DNA of 64,000 nucleotides from contig OZ287717.1 of assembly GCA_965649825.1 (NCBI GenBank), forward strand, positions 158,556 through 222,555, in the 5' to 3' direction. Position 1 is the first letter of the stretch; the number at the start of each line of letters is the position of its first letter. Shown here one piece after another: positions 9,870 to 21,274 of this stretch. The notes under the pieces are model-generated. The model was not told the DNA's origin. It ran no database searches and was given only the letters and a program-made list of their open reading frames with translations. A program made the position numbers and the translations under genes. This DNA is from Penicillus capitatus (lineage: Eukaryota; Chlorophyta).

Positions 9870-12773
9870 ATCGAATAGCGTCGTTTGGGCAAGTCCCCGC
9901 AACATGTCCGATAAATACCCACTGAAAATTACACAGCAATATACATAGTACGAGATGAGTGCGATACCGATAAAGGCCCAACTCGCAGGTCTTTCTTATA
10001 TATAGCGTGCAAACTGAGAATAGTCTCTTACTCCCGCTTAACACTTAGTACACTGTGGTAACATGAGAATGGTTCATAATTCACCATAGACTTTGTGGAG
10101 ATACGGCGCAGTTCGCAGATGCAGTGCAAGAAGCGAGAAACAGAACGTCGACTTCCTTACGTTTTCGTTCATTTCTTCAGGCTTCGTTATGGGGTACAAA
10201 GATTACGAGCGTTAAGTTTTTGAAGAATAAACCGGCTTAAATAAAAGAAGCCTAACACTTTCATCTTTTTCCAGGGATCTGAAGTTGAGTTCTGCGGAAG
10301 GTGGAAGGAAGAACGTCAACTGAAATCAGTACGACAGCTGCAATCACACGTAAGACTTCATTTATTCGCATTTTTTGCCGTTTACTAATCATAGAAATTG
10401 TTTCCTGACCCGAAAATGCAGACAGATACTTCTACGACTTCATCCGGCAAGGAAGACGAGAACCATTTTAAGGGGATGCACTGCGAACAGGTCTGACAAA
10501 CGAGCAATTCTTTGCTAAATGCACATTGGCAGGCCATCTTCGAACGGACATCTTTAGGGGTTACAAGAGAACAGACTTAGCGACAACAGGTGCCTCCGCA
10601 TTAACGGTGGCAAAGTTCTCGATGTTAACAGCTGTTATGTATAAAGTCAGATTCGACTGTTTGATAACTCAGAATACAATAGGAGCTTGTATGAATAGAA
10701 AACATCAATAGGAGAGGGAGCACACAACTGTGCGAATATATATTCCACATTCGGCGCTTTTTATGTTTTTTGTCTCCTGTTTTGCGGCAACTAGATCGTT
10801 TTGCTGTTTTGCTACTTTGTTGGAGAAATGCTGCTACTTGAATGTAGCAGGATGAGTTCAAGATGAAAATACCGGCCCATCGGCAAGACAACGAAAGCGA
10901 TGAGCAACAATAGATGTAAGATCAGTTCGAACACAAGTATTGACGATAGAGTCAAACTCCAAGAACAGACGGAGAATAAATGTTGCCGAAGCGATGATTA
11001 GTGACCAGGATGAATCTTGCAATTAGCACTCTTGCCAGAAAGATTTAATAGCTTAAGTCGGATCTTTCACATCCGTTAAGGACAAGATATCGATCAATAT
11101 TTAGGTATGATGGAACTAATAGGAAGACAAGCAGCGAGTGCTAAGAGAAAAGATGCTATGCTCTGTTCGAGATGCAAGGAGATTTGACGTGCTTACTGTC
11201 GTAGGGGACAGCTGTTAGCTCCGCTGTCGTACTCCTTGGACAGCTGTTTCCTTCCGGGTCACATCAACACCTGAATACTTAAACGCGTTCCCTGTAAAAA
11301 CTCTGCCTCGTTTGTAATCCATCATTGTTTGTCGCCTTACCTCGGCGCTTACAGCGGACAATGACACTTTTCAAATCAAAGCTCCAAGAAAGTATGCACG
11401 ATGAAGAAGATAATTCGATCCACACGTATGCTAAGGTGTACATATAACAATATTTTATCCTTTTCTAACTTAACGGCTATTTGCATCAAAGCCGCAGACA
11501 AAAGGAACAAGAACGGGATGAGTTGCAGGCTGTCACGCTTGTGTGTGTCACATCGTCTACTTCGTTTCTGAGGGGGTCGGCATCTCAAAGGGCGCTCGTG
11601 CAAGGTTCCCGTCTTTTCAGGGGTCTTTTTCTATGGTCTCGAGGAACGGATGACTCACCTGTTGTGTGCAGTCATGTCACACTGATCGTATAAATATGTG
11701 GCATTGAACCTCGACCAACCTTGCTATGTGAACTGTAAAGTCTTCCGCTATGTTTTTTCGTTGAGCTCGGCGCTCCCGCGTGACCCTTACCACGGCGCAA
11801 GGGTTATGAAAGAATCGCACTATGATGGTCAAAGGTTGCAAGGATTGAATATACACACCTAGGAAAATGAAGTTCGCTTGAGTGTTCTGTTTTCATATAT
11901 CACAGCGTTAAGAACTTCATTTGTTTGTTTGTGGCGTTCCCATCACATCGTGAGAACTTCATAAGCATCTTCATGCAAGTTCATCTGGAAATGCGACACG
12001 ATTTTACAACACCATGCACAGAAAAAATGTAGCGGCGATGATGTCAATATCACACCGTCCGAAAACCCTCAGTCTTAGGGATTGATTGAAATGGCCAATT
12101 ATATCGATTGCCAAACTATCGATGATCCACTATCACATCTCGAGAGGTGCCAAATCGTTTCAAAGTATCCTCGACACAAGCATTCAAAACCTGGCAACAT
12201 CTAGAATCATACCATGCTACCTCTCCCTATCCATCGCATGCCTTCTGTACTGAGAGTGCCGAAGCAAGACGTTCTCTCTCATGCACGTCTATCTAAGAGG
12301 TCCGTGTCGATCGATCCGTTCTCGAACTCCTTTATATCTTGGATGCCAAACATTGCTTAACACAGACAAGACATCTAAGTCGACAACTTCTTAGAACACT
12401 CCTACGAAATTGGCAATCTCATCGCTTGTTTCATATCGGAATGCTCCTACCCATCTGAAATGAAACCATTGGCGAATGAGATGTTCTTTCTTTTACAAGC
12501 ATCAGCTGTCAAGATGTTTGCCTCTTAACGACGTTTTGACGATCAAATACTGACCCATTCCGACTGTACGTAAGAAGTATTGTTGGCGACTTGTTGAGAA
12601 AACGCAGAATAGAGAAAACAAACTGTTTTAGAACAGGCGTTCTATATAGCGGAGAATGTCCATTAATGAAACGACGGTTCCGAGGTTCTGTCCGCCGCCA
12701 ATCCAGATGGTCTGTCGGATTCGATGTATTTCTTCACCAGCGTCAGCGGACTTTTCTTGTTGTATCTGCCTCC
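9870..12773. other. 2.9 kb without a supported gene
   Basis: Base composition is more A+T-rich than the genes around it. Open frames are short, and none continues across plausible splice sites into a recognisable protein. It would hold the promoter of the kinesin-like gene (left) and that of the first TANGO2 gene (right). I found no tRNA-like fold, LTR or terminal inverted repeat by eye. Confidence 0.5.
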
Positions 12774-13906
12774 ATGTGCACCGCTATCTTCTCTTACGGC
12801 GTCCACTCTTCTTTGCTCTTCTTCCTCGCCTTTAATCGCGACGAGTACTTTAACAGGTGCCAAAACTTCCCGCGTGCCTTAATGGCGACTGTCTTGCTCA
12901 GAACGGTTAACGTAGGGCGTCTGCGAAAGCGCATGAATGGAAAGACCATCCAGGAGTTATCGCTCCGAGGGACCTCAAAAGAAAAGGCACATGGCTCGGA
13001 ATTTCCAAGAGCGGCAGAGTCGCCTTTCTGACGAACCTATTCAAGGCGAAGAGTAAACGCCGCGCGCCGCCGCTTCGAACTCTCTCCCGTCTCCTGACCC
13101 TGCGTTCACAAAAGAGACCGCCACGTTCGCGAGGGACTCTGCCGGTCGATTTCTTAACCGGGTCGCAAAAACCGTCTGAGTTCTTGAGTGTATGAATACC
13201 CTTCTCTCTGAGATTCCAAACGTCATGTCTCTCCTTAGGACGTGGAACTGGAAAACTATCCGTCCCTGAATCTTGTGTGCGGGCAACTGTTTGAAGAGCC
13301 CGAGATATCAACAACGAGTTCTCAGGGATGCCAAGGGTCATCCTCTCTCGAAGCAGGCATCTATGGTACGCTCTCATTCACTGTCCCCATACCTCACAAG
13401 ACAGTGTTCAGGACTGAGCAACGGTCCCATGGGCCAACCGAACTGGCACAAAGTGGAACACGGCAAGTCGGAACTGAAAAGTATCCTGGAAAGCGTCGGA
13501 AGAGGTAAGGCACACATCCCACTGTTCGGCACGTCGGTCAATGACGTGTCCGGTATAGAGAAGGAGCTTCCATGGGATGAGATTTTTGATCGAGTCATGG
13601 GCAGAACAGAAGCAGTCCCTTTAGGGGGACCTTTGCCGGGGACAGGTATTGGCGGCTGGATGGAACGCCGTCTCAGTGCTATGCGTGTTCTTCCATTCTG
13701 GAATTTCGATCGAAACGTACAGCTCTGTCTCTCAAGCGTTTCCCCATCGGAACGTGCGTTTCTCTGTCTTGAAGGGAGGTCTATGTGGTACGGTCTCACA
13801 GACACTGGTCGCCGTGTGGAAAGATCGTTCGGTGGAGATCAGAGAACGTATCTGGGACGCAGATGAACATTTCCAGCAGCATCGCTACGCGTTCTGCTGC
13901 GACTGA
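12774..13906 (+). CDS. TANGO2 / NRDE family protein, copy A
   Basis: Seven exons splice to 267 codons; introns are 12857-12916, 13053-13114, 13190-13238, 13366-13411, 13505-13558 and 13717-13774. The protein starts with MCTAIFS and the family hallmark Asn-Arg-Asp-Glu block (AFNRDEYFNR). It then has DHPGVIAPRDL, GTWLGISKSGRVAFLTN, SRGTLPVDFL, GIYGLSN and near the end CGTVSQTLVAVW. These are the TANGO2 conserved blocks in the right order, and the length is normal (human about 276 aa). TANGO2 proteins act in Golgi/ER organisation and in mitochondrial lipid or haem handling; the biochemical activity is not settled. The MCxAxF start with Cys at residue 2 is typical of the Ntn-hydrolase-like fold proposed for the family. 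A paralogue follows 570 bp downstream. Confidence 0.9.
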
Positions 13907-14475
13907 TTTGCCTTCGGGCTTTTATAAAGGCTTTTATGATCCATCCCTCATTATCATCCATCCTTTTCTATTGCCTTGAGATGTCGACACACAAACGACG
14001 AACCTTTATTTCGTCAGGAGTTCGACCTCTCTGGCGACGCTCCACGATTTAATACTCAAACTGCAAGTTGCAATAGATCAAACAAACAGGTCTACCGATA
14101 AGAGCACACTTTTTGGCTAGTGGGTTTCTCCTTCTAGACCAGAAGTCCTCTGAGGGACGCTGTTTGACTCGTATAAGGTAGACGAAAACGTGCGAAGCAC
14201 AGTTATCCACAGTTTAGTGATTCTAGTCGTGCACTCCCCATCTAGACGTGCACTTATCTTTTATTTCCAACGGGATTCTCAGTGAGCAGGAAGGGCATGG
14301 TTGCTCGATCATGGGACAAAAGAGTGACTAAGAAAGGCACGGTTGCTCAATCATGGGACAAAAGAGTGACCAGCATATGTATGCGTTAGTATCTACTATT
14401 AAGAAGCGATAAAGGTTTTTTAATAAGCTGCGATTTCAAGTCGAACGCGACGGACTCGATGATGTCATTTACGTC
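13907..14475. other. Spacer between TANGO2 copies
   Basis: Contains a 42 bp tandem duplication (see separate entry) and the presumed promoter of copy B. No gene seen. Confidence 0.5.
14291..14372. repeat. Two-copy 42 bp tandem repeat ending in ACAAAAGAGTGAC
   Basis: Two imperfect copies (starts near 14291 and 14333) share GGTTGCTC-ATCATGGGAC and finish with AAAAGAGTGAC. This is the same core found in several introns in the window. It lies about 100 bp upstream of the second TANGO2 start. Confidence 0.75.
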
Positions 14476-15637
14476 ATGTGTACCGCCATTTTCGCCCTTG
14501 GCACGCATACGTCGCTGCTCTTCCTCTTGGCCTTCAACCGGGACGAATTCTTTGACAGGTGACGCACCCGCTGCGACGGACAGGCGACGCTACGAGGGTC
14601 TGTGTCAGGAACGCGGCCGGCGTGCACAGATGGACGGACAGACCTGGCATCGTGGCACCGAGAGATCTCGAACGTCAAGGAACGTGGCTGGGTCTCTCCG
14701 AAAGGGGCAGAGTCTCCTTCCTCACGAACATACGCGTGGTAGATCGCCATCGATCCCTGTCCCTTTCACCGACGGCGACGAAACCTGTGTGGTGCGCAGC
14801 CCCAACCGAAGAGATCTCCTCTCTCCAGAGGCATGCTCCCAGTGGAGTTTCTCGAAGGACAGCAGACACCGTTAGAGTTCCTGACGGTAAGGCTGTGGCT
14901 TTCTGCCGACGGAGAGGTGCATCTATTGGCTGTGTCAATGGCAGGGGCTCGATGTTCACGACTACTCACCTCTCAACCTGATGTGTGCTGATCTTTCGGA
15001 TCCGATGCAGCTCGGCATGTTCAGCTCGAAAGAAGAGGGAAAACCCTTCATCTTCGAGAAAGGCATCCACGGTCTCTTCGTCGACTGTGGGACCTGGCGC
15101 GGATCCGACGGTTGCGATGATGTCAGGTATCAGCAACGGCCGGCGAAATGACGCACGATGGTATAAGGTGGAACAAGGCAAGACACGACTGAAAGAGATC
15201 CTTGATCGCTTAGAGAAAGGTCCAGCCACATCTCTCCCTTTGCCGCCGCCATGTCGAAGGGCGGCGTGTCGTAGATGATGCGATTCCGTGGGATGACGTC
15301 TTTGAGCGCGTTCTGGGCAACAGCGATGAGGTGGACGTCGGGATGCCGTTGCCAGAGACGGGCGTCGAGGAATGGAGAGAGCGCAAGTTCAGTGCCATGC
15401 GCATCCTTCCTTTCTGGAACTTCGCTCCACCCGTACCCCTCTGCATCACCCTCTCCCTGCGGCCCTTCGTCGACGGGCTCTGTGAAGGGCGGATTGTATG
15501 GGACCGTTTCGCAGACGGTGGTGGCTGTATGGAGTCATGGCTTGGTGGAAGTCAAGGAACGTCTGTGGGATGCCGATCAGAGATGCAGCCACGGAGAAAT
15601 CGCCTTTCACTTGTCGAAACCCGTCACTGTCGTGTAA
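14476..15637 (+). CDS. TANGO2 / NRDE family protein, copy B
   Basis: Seven exons splice to 279 codons; introns are 14559-14608, 14736-14799, 14887-14944, 15072-15126, 15220-15259 and 15433-15487. It carries the same motif order as copy A: MCTAIFALG, AFNRDEFFDR, DRPGIVAPRDL, GTWLGLSERGRVSFLTN, SRGMLPVEFL, a SPLNLMC block, GIHGISN, WYKVEQGKTRLKEIL and YGTVSQTVVAVW. All six introns sit at the same places as in copy A but their sequences have diverged, so the duplication is old. A function in Golgi or mitochondrial lipid homeostasis follows from the family only. Stop at 15635-15637. Confidence 0.9.
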
Positions 15638-15749
15638 ACGGCATCTGCCTGGAAGGGATTCCTCTTTCTGTAAGACAACTGATTGGCCATCGTGGTCTCT
15701 TCGCATCGGCGAGCAACCGTTCGATGGGTCGCCGGTCACCCAACGACAA

Positions 15750-17026
15750 CTAGGCGCTTTTCTGCAAGCCAAACGCCGCGTGCGCGCTGCGCTTCGCCCC
15801 GTAGGACGTACAAAGACAAGCATAACAGAGCTGGTATCTGAATGCTTTGTACAGGAGTATTTGCGCTGTTAACCGTCGGTCTCTGAGAGAAACCACAGGG
15901 ACGATGCCCTCGGGAAGAAAAGCCAGAAGCTTTGCGTCGACGGTCGCCGAACGGCATCCCCTTCGCCTGGACACACTTGGCGAATCTTGCAAGACGTTCT
16001 TATCCTCTTCGCAGGCGCTTCGATTCAACATCGTCGCTGTCATCCGCGTCAGCCAGCGGTATTTCTGACGACTCCGCCTCGGTGCGTCGACCGAGGCACG
16101 AGGCATTCGATCGATCACACGCCCCCGTGACGTTCCTCACCCATACGACGGTTTGGCAAGGTTCTGCATATCGAGGTCGTCTGGCCATGACGTATCCATC
16201 CTGCCTGTACCGACAAAAAAGATCCAAACACAATACGTCATCCGTTGTGGCGTACGGTTCTCGCATGCCGTCCACCGAGTGAAGATAATCCTTCAAAGCC
16301 GGAAGGAATGGAGAGGCCGGATACAACAGAGAAAAGCGAGCGACAACGCGTGTCGACGGATAGCGTTCGGTTCGGCGACGGGTGAACTGCCTCACCAGAT
16401 ACGGTGCACGTGGGAAACGCACCAAGGATGCATGGATTCCCGAGACCTTGGCCACAGAAGGGATGTCCCTAGACAGCGCGCCGACAGCAATGCGGCCGTC
16501 GTGCCTCGTTGGACGTCTCGCAACGTGGCGTAGGTACAGGTCACTGCTAGACGTCATGGAGGTATCTGACAGACATAACGTGAAGTACGTCCTCGTCTGA
16601 CGGTTCCTCTCCACTACAGGTACCTTCCTCCGTTGTGTCGATCGAACCGCTCACGGTCGGTTTGCTGAGAGCAGATCGGAGAGATGATCTGCATAACCAA
16701 TGCCATTTTGGGCCGAATACCTCGATCCCATGTGTCTCACCACTTGGCCGTTGCCTCGGATCTGAGAGATCTGCGAGCACGGTTCCCCCAATGCAGCAAG
16801 ATCGTCCCATGCCTGACCCATGCCAAACGCAGGGGCTGTGCTCATAGCGTCCATACGTCGACAGGACAGGTACGTATGGAGATGCGCCTGGTCAGATGGC
16901 TGGTTGATTGCGTTATCGATGTCAATAGACATGCATCGATCGACTGAGGGCAGGATGATCTTTCTTGTCAAACCGTCTGACTGTCCTTCCACATCGAACG
17001 AGGCCTGTCATCTTCGACTGCCCCAT
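15750..17026 (-). CDS. Putative multi-exon gene, unrecognised; structure not resolved
   Basis: A 204-codon minus-strand frame (16000-16614) and adjoining frames upstream (16651-17026) and downstream (15750-15999) have balanced, coding-like composition. A possible start is ATG at 17026 (MGQSKMTGLVRCG). Segments such as SPFLPALKDYL and AFGMGQAWDDLAALG look like protein. I could not find one set of splice sites that joins all parts, and no motif identifies a family. The 3' end comes close to the end of TANGO2 copy B on the other strand. Treat the limits as approximate. Confidence 0.35.
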
Positions 17027-17551
17027 GGTTCAGCGATCGCCCGGCGGTTTCGACTGCAGATGGTGCGGAGAGGCCAGCCGGTGCTGTCCGCTTGAGTGCG
17101 AGCACCACGCTGTACTGCTGGGCAGCAAGTGGCGTGGGTCGCTGATGCGGTTGGATCGGTTGGATAGCGACACGGGTGCGCTGTTATTGGTCCGGTCCCG
17201 ACTCGACGGATGGAGACTTGTAGTGATGCCGTGGACGTTGTTCTTATCTTGTTCATTCCGCCTACCAGAAGCCGTTTACGTATCACCATCTTGCCCAAAC
17301 CTAGCACCACCCTCTCCGCGACTAGCACGTTTCCAGTAGCCCTGCTTACGTGTGTTTACGACTAGTACTCCTCTCCGAAAGGGACGACACCGTAAGCAAC
17401 TCCTGCTAGCAGGTGTATCCATCCATTTGAAAAAGAAGAAGAACCGTTGTCGGTAAGCACTATACTTCAGCGAGCGTCGCGCGTTGTTTCTATCGAATTC
17501 TCCGTTTCGCCGCGTCCTTTCTGTGGTCGACGGCTTTCTCCATCTCTCTCT

Positions 17552-19555
17552 ATGTCTAGGTTAACGAAGTCGACGATCAACATGTCGCGTAAGAACGAAA
17601 AAAACGAACCTTTGCCCATTACTGACGGAACCGATAGCCGGTGTTCCGTCGGGCCCGATGTGTCCTTACGAATTCTAGTGCCGGCCTCGCGCGCTGGAAG
17701 CATCATTGGCAAGGTAGCCGCCGCGGGTCACTCCGTCGAAGTCACGCACGAAGTTTGTGCTGCAGGGTGGTGAATACATACAATCCCTTCGCCAAGATTC
17801 CGGCGCCAAAATCAAAATCGCCAATACGATGCCCGGCTGTGAAGAAAGAGCCGTCCACATCTCTTCACCCGATAGGTAGGAAAATTGACCCCTGACCCAC
17901 TGCCACTCAACAACCCTATCTCTCATGGAATGCAGTGAAGAGAACATGGTACCGGCGCAGCACGCCTTAGTCCGTATGCTTCATCGGATTTTCGCTGATG
18001 AGATCGATAATGAAGGCGGAGCGACAAAGGTCTCTGTCCGAATGTTAGTCGACAACTCTCAAGTGGGGCCCATCCTCGGAAAAGGAGGAGCCACGATCAA
18101 TTCCATGCGCGAGAAATCCGGAGCAGTCATCAAGGTCATACAAGGCGCATCCGATCTCCCTGTCTTCCGAGGCCTCACAGATGAGCTCGTGCAAGTAAGC
18201 CAGCCGCCATCGACAAGGAGACAGACAGATGCTGGATCGATGTGTGTGTGTGCAGATTACTGGCGAATTCGACAAAGTGATCGTTGCTGTCAACCTTGTG
18301 TCTGCATGTCTTCGAGAGAATCCTCCACGTGTTCGTCCTGGGATGTCCTCTCCCGGGTCCTTTCCTCGTCCAATGGGTAGCATGGCCATGCTCTTCCCAG
18401 TCCCTCCCGGTCTAACAAGCGTTATCCAATCAACTTCTGGCTTCCTATTTGGCTTCAACGGCCTAGTCGAGGCGCAGTACAGAATGCTTGTTCCCGACAA
18501 CAAGGTCGGCTGCGTCATCGGCAAGGGGGGAGACGTGATTCGCCAGATTAGAGAAGAAACCAAAGCTCGCGTTATAGTGTTCAATCCAACAGAAGGCTGT
18601 GAGGAACGCGTCGTGATGTGCCGATCCATGGATGAAGCACCGACACTCATCTGCTCTGCTCAAGAGGCTCTCTGCAGATGTCTGTATTCACTGATCATGG
18701 AGGAAGATCGCAGCTCAGGAGGACAGCACACAGTTCAATTGCTCGTGCAACAAGATCAGGTAGGTGCAGTGCTAGGCAAAAGAGGATCCGTTATCAAGTA
18801 CGGTCAACGACAGCTTCTCTGTGGATAGCTGATGGTGGTGGTGGGTGTGATGGCAGAGAGATACAGATGCATACCGGAGCAAAATTGATTGTACAAAATG
18901 AGGATCTACCTAGTTGTGCTAACGATGAAGACGAAATCCTAGAAATCAAAGGGCGTGCTCAATCCGTCATGCAGGCCGTTCAAACCTGTTGTTGTTTAAT
19001 GCGTGTCAACATGGCTAGATCCCAAGCTAAAGAAGCATCTGCTGCTATGGGCGGTGCCACAACTCAAGAGAACTTGGGCGGTGGTCATCGCGGCATGGAA
19101 ATGCTGCATCATATGAACTCGCTCATGGGCATTGGAGGCATGGGTGTGATGCAACGACCCGGAATGCCAATGGGTTATGGATCTCCAATGATGGCACACA
19201 ACTTCTTGCCTCCTAGAGGGAACATGGTCATGATGAATGGCGGTTCCAACAACTCTACACAGGCTGTGATGAAACTTGGTCTCACATCTGCGCAAGTGGG
19301 TGCGGTGATCGGATCCGGAGGTCAGAACATCAACCAAATTCGACAGGTATCCCTCGAGGCCTTTCGGTATGTATGGCAGCGTTGGTGCAGATCTCCTGTG
19401 CTCGGGTGAAATTACATGGCAAGGAAGACAACTGTGCTGAAAGGGAACTGGAGATAACGGGTTCGACAGAGCAATGTCAAGCAGCCCAAAATCTTGTTCA
19501 AGCGTTCCTGCTGGCTGGGGGAGCGCCGCCACAAGTCAAGATCATCTCCGCCTGA
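17552..19555 (+). CDS. Five-KH-domain RNA-binding protein (PCBP/HEN4-like)
   Basis: Six exons splice to 575 codons from ATG 17552 (565 from ATG 17582). Introns are 17714-17765, 17876-17935, 18195-18255, 18798-18856 and 19347-19390. Five KH repeats are visible through their helix-turn GxxG loops: SIIGKGGEYI (split by intron 1), PILGKGGATIN, CVIGKGGDVIR, AVLGKRGSVIK and AVIGSGGQNIN. Each is followed by the usual Ile-x-Val strand. A Met/Gly-rich low-complexity linker lies between KH4 and KH5. This layout matches poly(C)-binding and plant HEN4-type proteins, which bind C-rich single-stranded RNA and regulate splicing, stability or translation. Three introns fall directly after a GxxG loop, suggesting the repeats spread by exon duplication. 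Confidence 0.92.
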
Positions 19556-21274
19556 TTGTGTCGTTTAAACCAACCCCATTCATCCGTCGTCCTGTTCCGT
19601 TCATATCCACGACTGACTGACGCTGTCTGTCTCCAACCCATTCATTCCGCGTATCACATCCCCTCTCTTTTCTTCTTACCTCATAAAGACTAAATAATTC
19701 CGGCATGCTTAATCCAACGATGGATTTTCCTTACTGTTCCATTCGCAAATGGCTGTTAGGAAGGTCAGTGATCTTCAGTCAGTTTTTACTTCTTGTGGGG
19801 ATTGAGGAACGCAAGTGAGAACGATATACAGTTTTGGGTGAATGAGCTCGTCCTATTCATCGCTAACTAGGAACGGGGTGTCGGTGTGATCGTTTAACTG
19901 TCCATTGCTGATCGAAATCATACGAGCGCTCATTCTTTGAAATAATAAGACGTCTGCACTCTGAGCATGGACCAGGATTTCATTTTGTCTGGATTTCAAC
20001 TTGTTTCTCGTAGATGTGCTTGCTTGCTTACGTGCTGCTCTTGCTCTACAGATGCTGTTATGTTTCTATTGTCATGTCATGTCCAGTCAGAACCCAGCAT
20101 CCCCAATGAGAAGAAGAACACGAAGCTTCCAAGAACTGAGCTTAACTAGAGAAGCATGCATATACGTTTGTGTTTTCTTCAAGAAGTTCTCTCTCTCGTT
20201 CGACGACGATAACAACAACAACAACAATAAGGCCATGCACGTCATCCTCGCTCTGAATCTTGGTAAAGGCTGCAGCAGTTTTCAATAAAAATGTGATAGA
20301 TTGCAGGATCGTCCTGTTCGATTCAATGTCACATGATGTATCATCAGCACCATGCTACTACGACGTCGAAGACAACGACCGCTCTTAGCAGCCAGTGTTG
20401 CCGTGTATGTCAGTCACTGTATGTACTGTTACTGTACCTGCGACCTGCTAGGACCTACCTACCTACCTCTATCTACTGAATTCCTGCCATGGCGTTTCTC
20501 ACTGATATATTTCTTGTACTGTCCTGTCGTCGTTGATGATGATGTTTGCCATTTCCAAAACTGTTGAAGAGATTAGAAGACAATCAACGCATTGAGACCA
20601 AAAGTGTGCAACAACAACATCAATCGTAGATGATCTTATTTTCTTGGCTGATCGACTCACGGATCATTACGTGCGCTACTCCTTTACTGATGGCGACAGC
20701 GAGAGAGCGATCATTATGCACGACACTTACTGCCGACAATAGACGAGGGTTGTTTGTTTCATCGATCGATCGACCGATCTGTTTGCTTGCTTGTTTGTTC
20801 GTTCGTTTATGTATCAGAACCGGTGTTCTTCTGTGGGTTATCGTTATTATCTCTTTAATTGATTTGGAGCACGAACTCTCGGCCTACTAAGAAAAGCTGT
20901 ATACCAACAACCTCAAAGTCAATCAACAGATTGCCCAGTTAGAGGGCTGGAGGTGGCGTTGCATCATACCAAGCTCATATATCACGGAATGACTTGTACT
21001 TGGGGACAGCCATGCGCAAGGGACACCGTTCTGCTGGATAGAAACGATTGCAGAGGGATGGAGCATGATGATAGACACATTAACTGCACAAACTGTCGCG
21101 CTCACTGAAGAGGGTCGCTGACAGCAATAAAGCTTACAACAAAGACAGCATATGCAGTTTGCTTTTTTTGTATCTCACGTTCAATGACGCGGTAGAGTCT
21201 GATTCCGAGGGCAACCGCTTGTCTGCCTGGAAACAGAGTTCAAAGACATAAGTGTGTTGAACAGGAATTCTGCT
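19556..21274. other. Intergenic stretch with several simple repeats
   Basis: Contains the 3' end of the KH gene, an (AAC)n run near 20211-20230, ACCTACCTACCT near 20455, and a GATCGATCGATC / TTGCTTGCTTG patch near 20760-20800. No frame looks like a conserved protein. Confidence 0.5.

Noticed and set aside
9870-12773. Search by eye for tRNA, LTR or terminal inverted repeats in the gene-free stretch
   Set aside because: No cloverleaf with a B-box-like GGTTCGA, no TG...CA pair and no long repeat was found.
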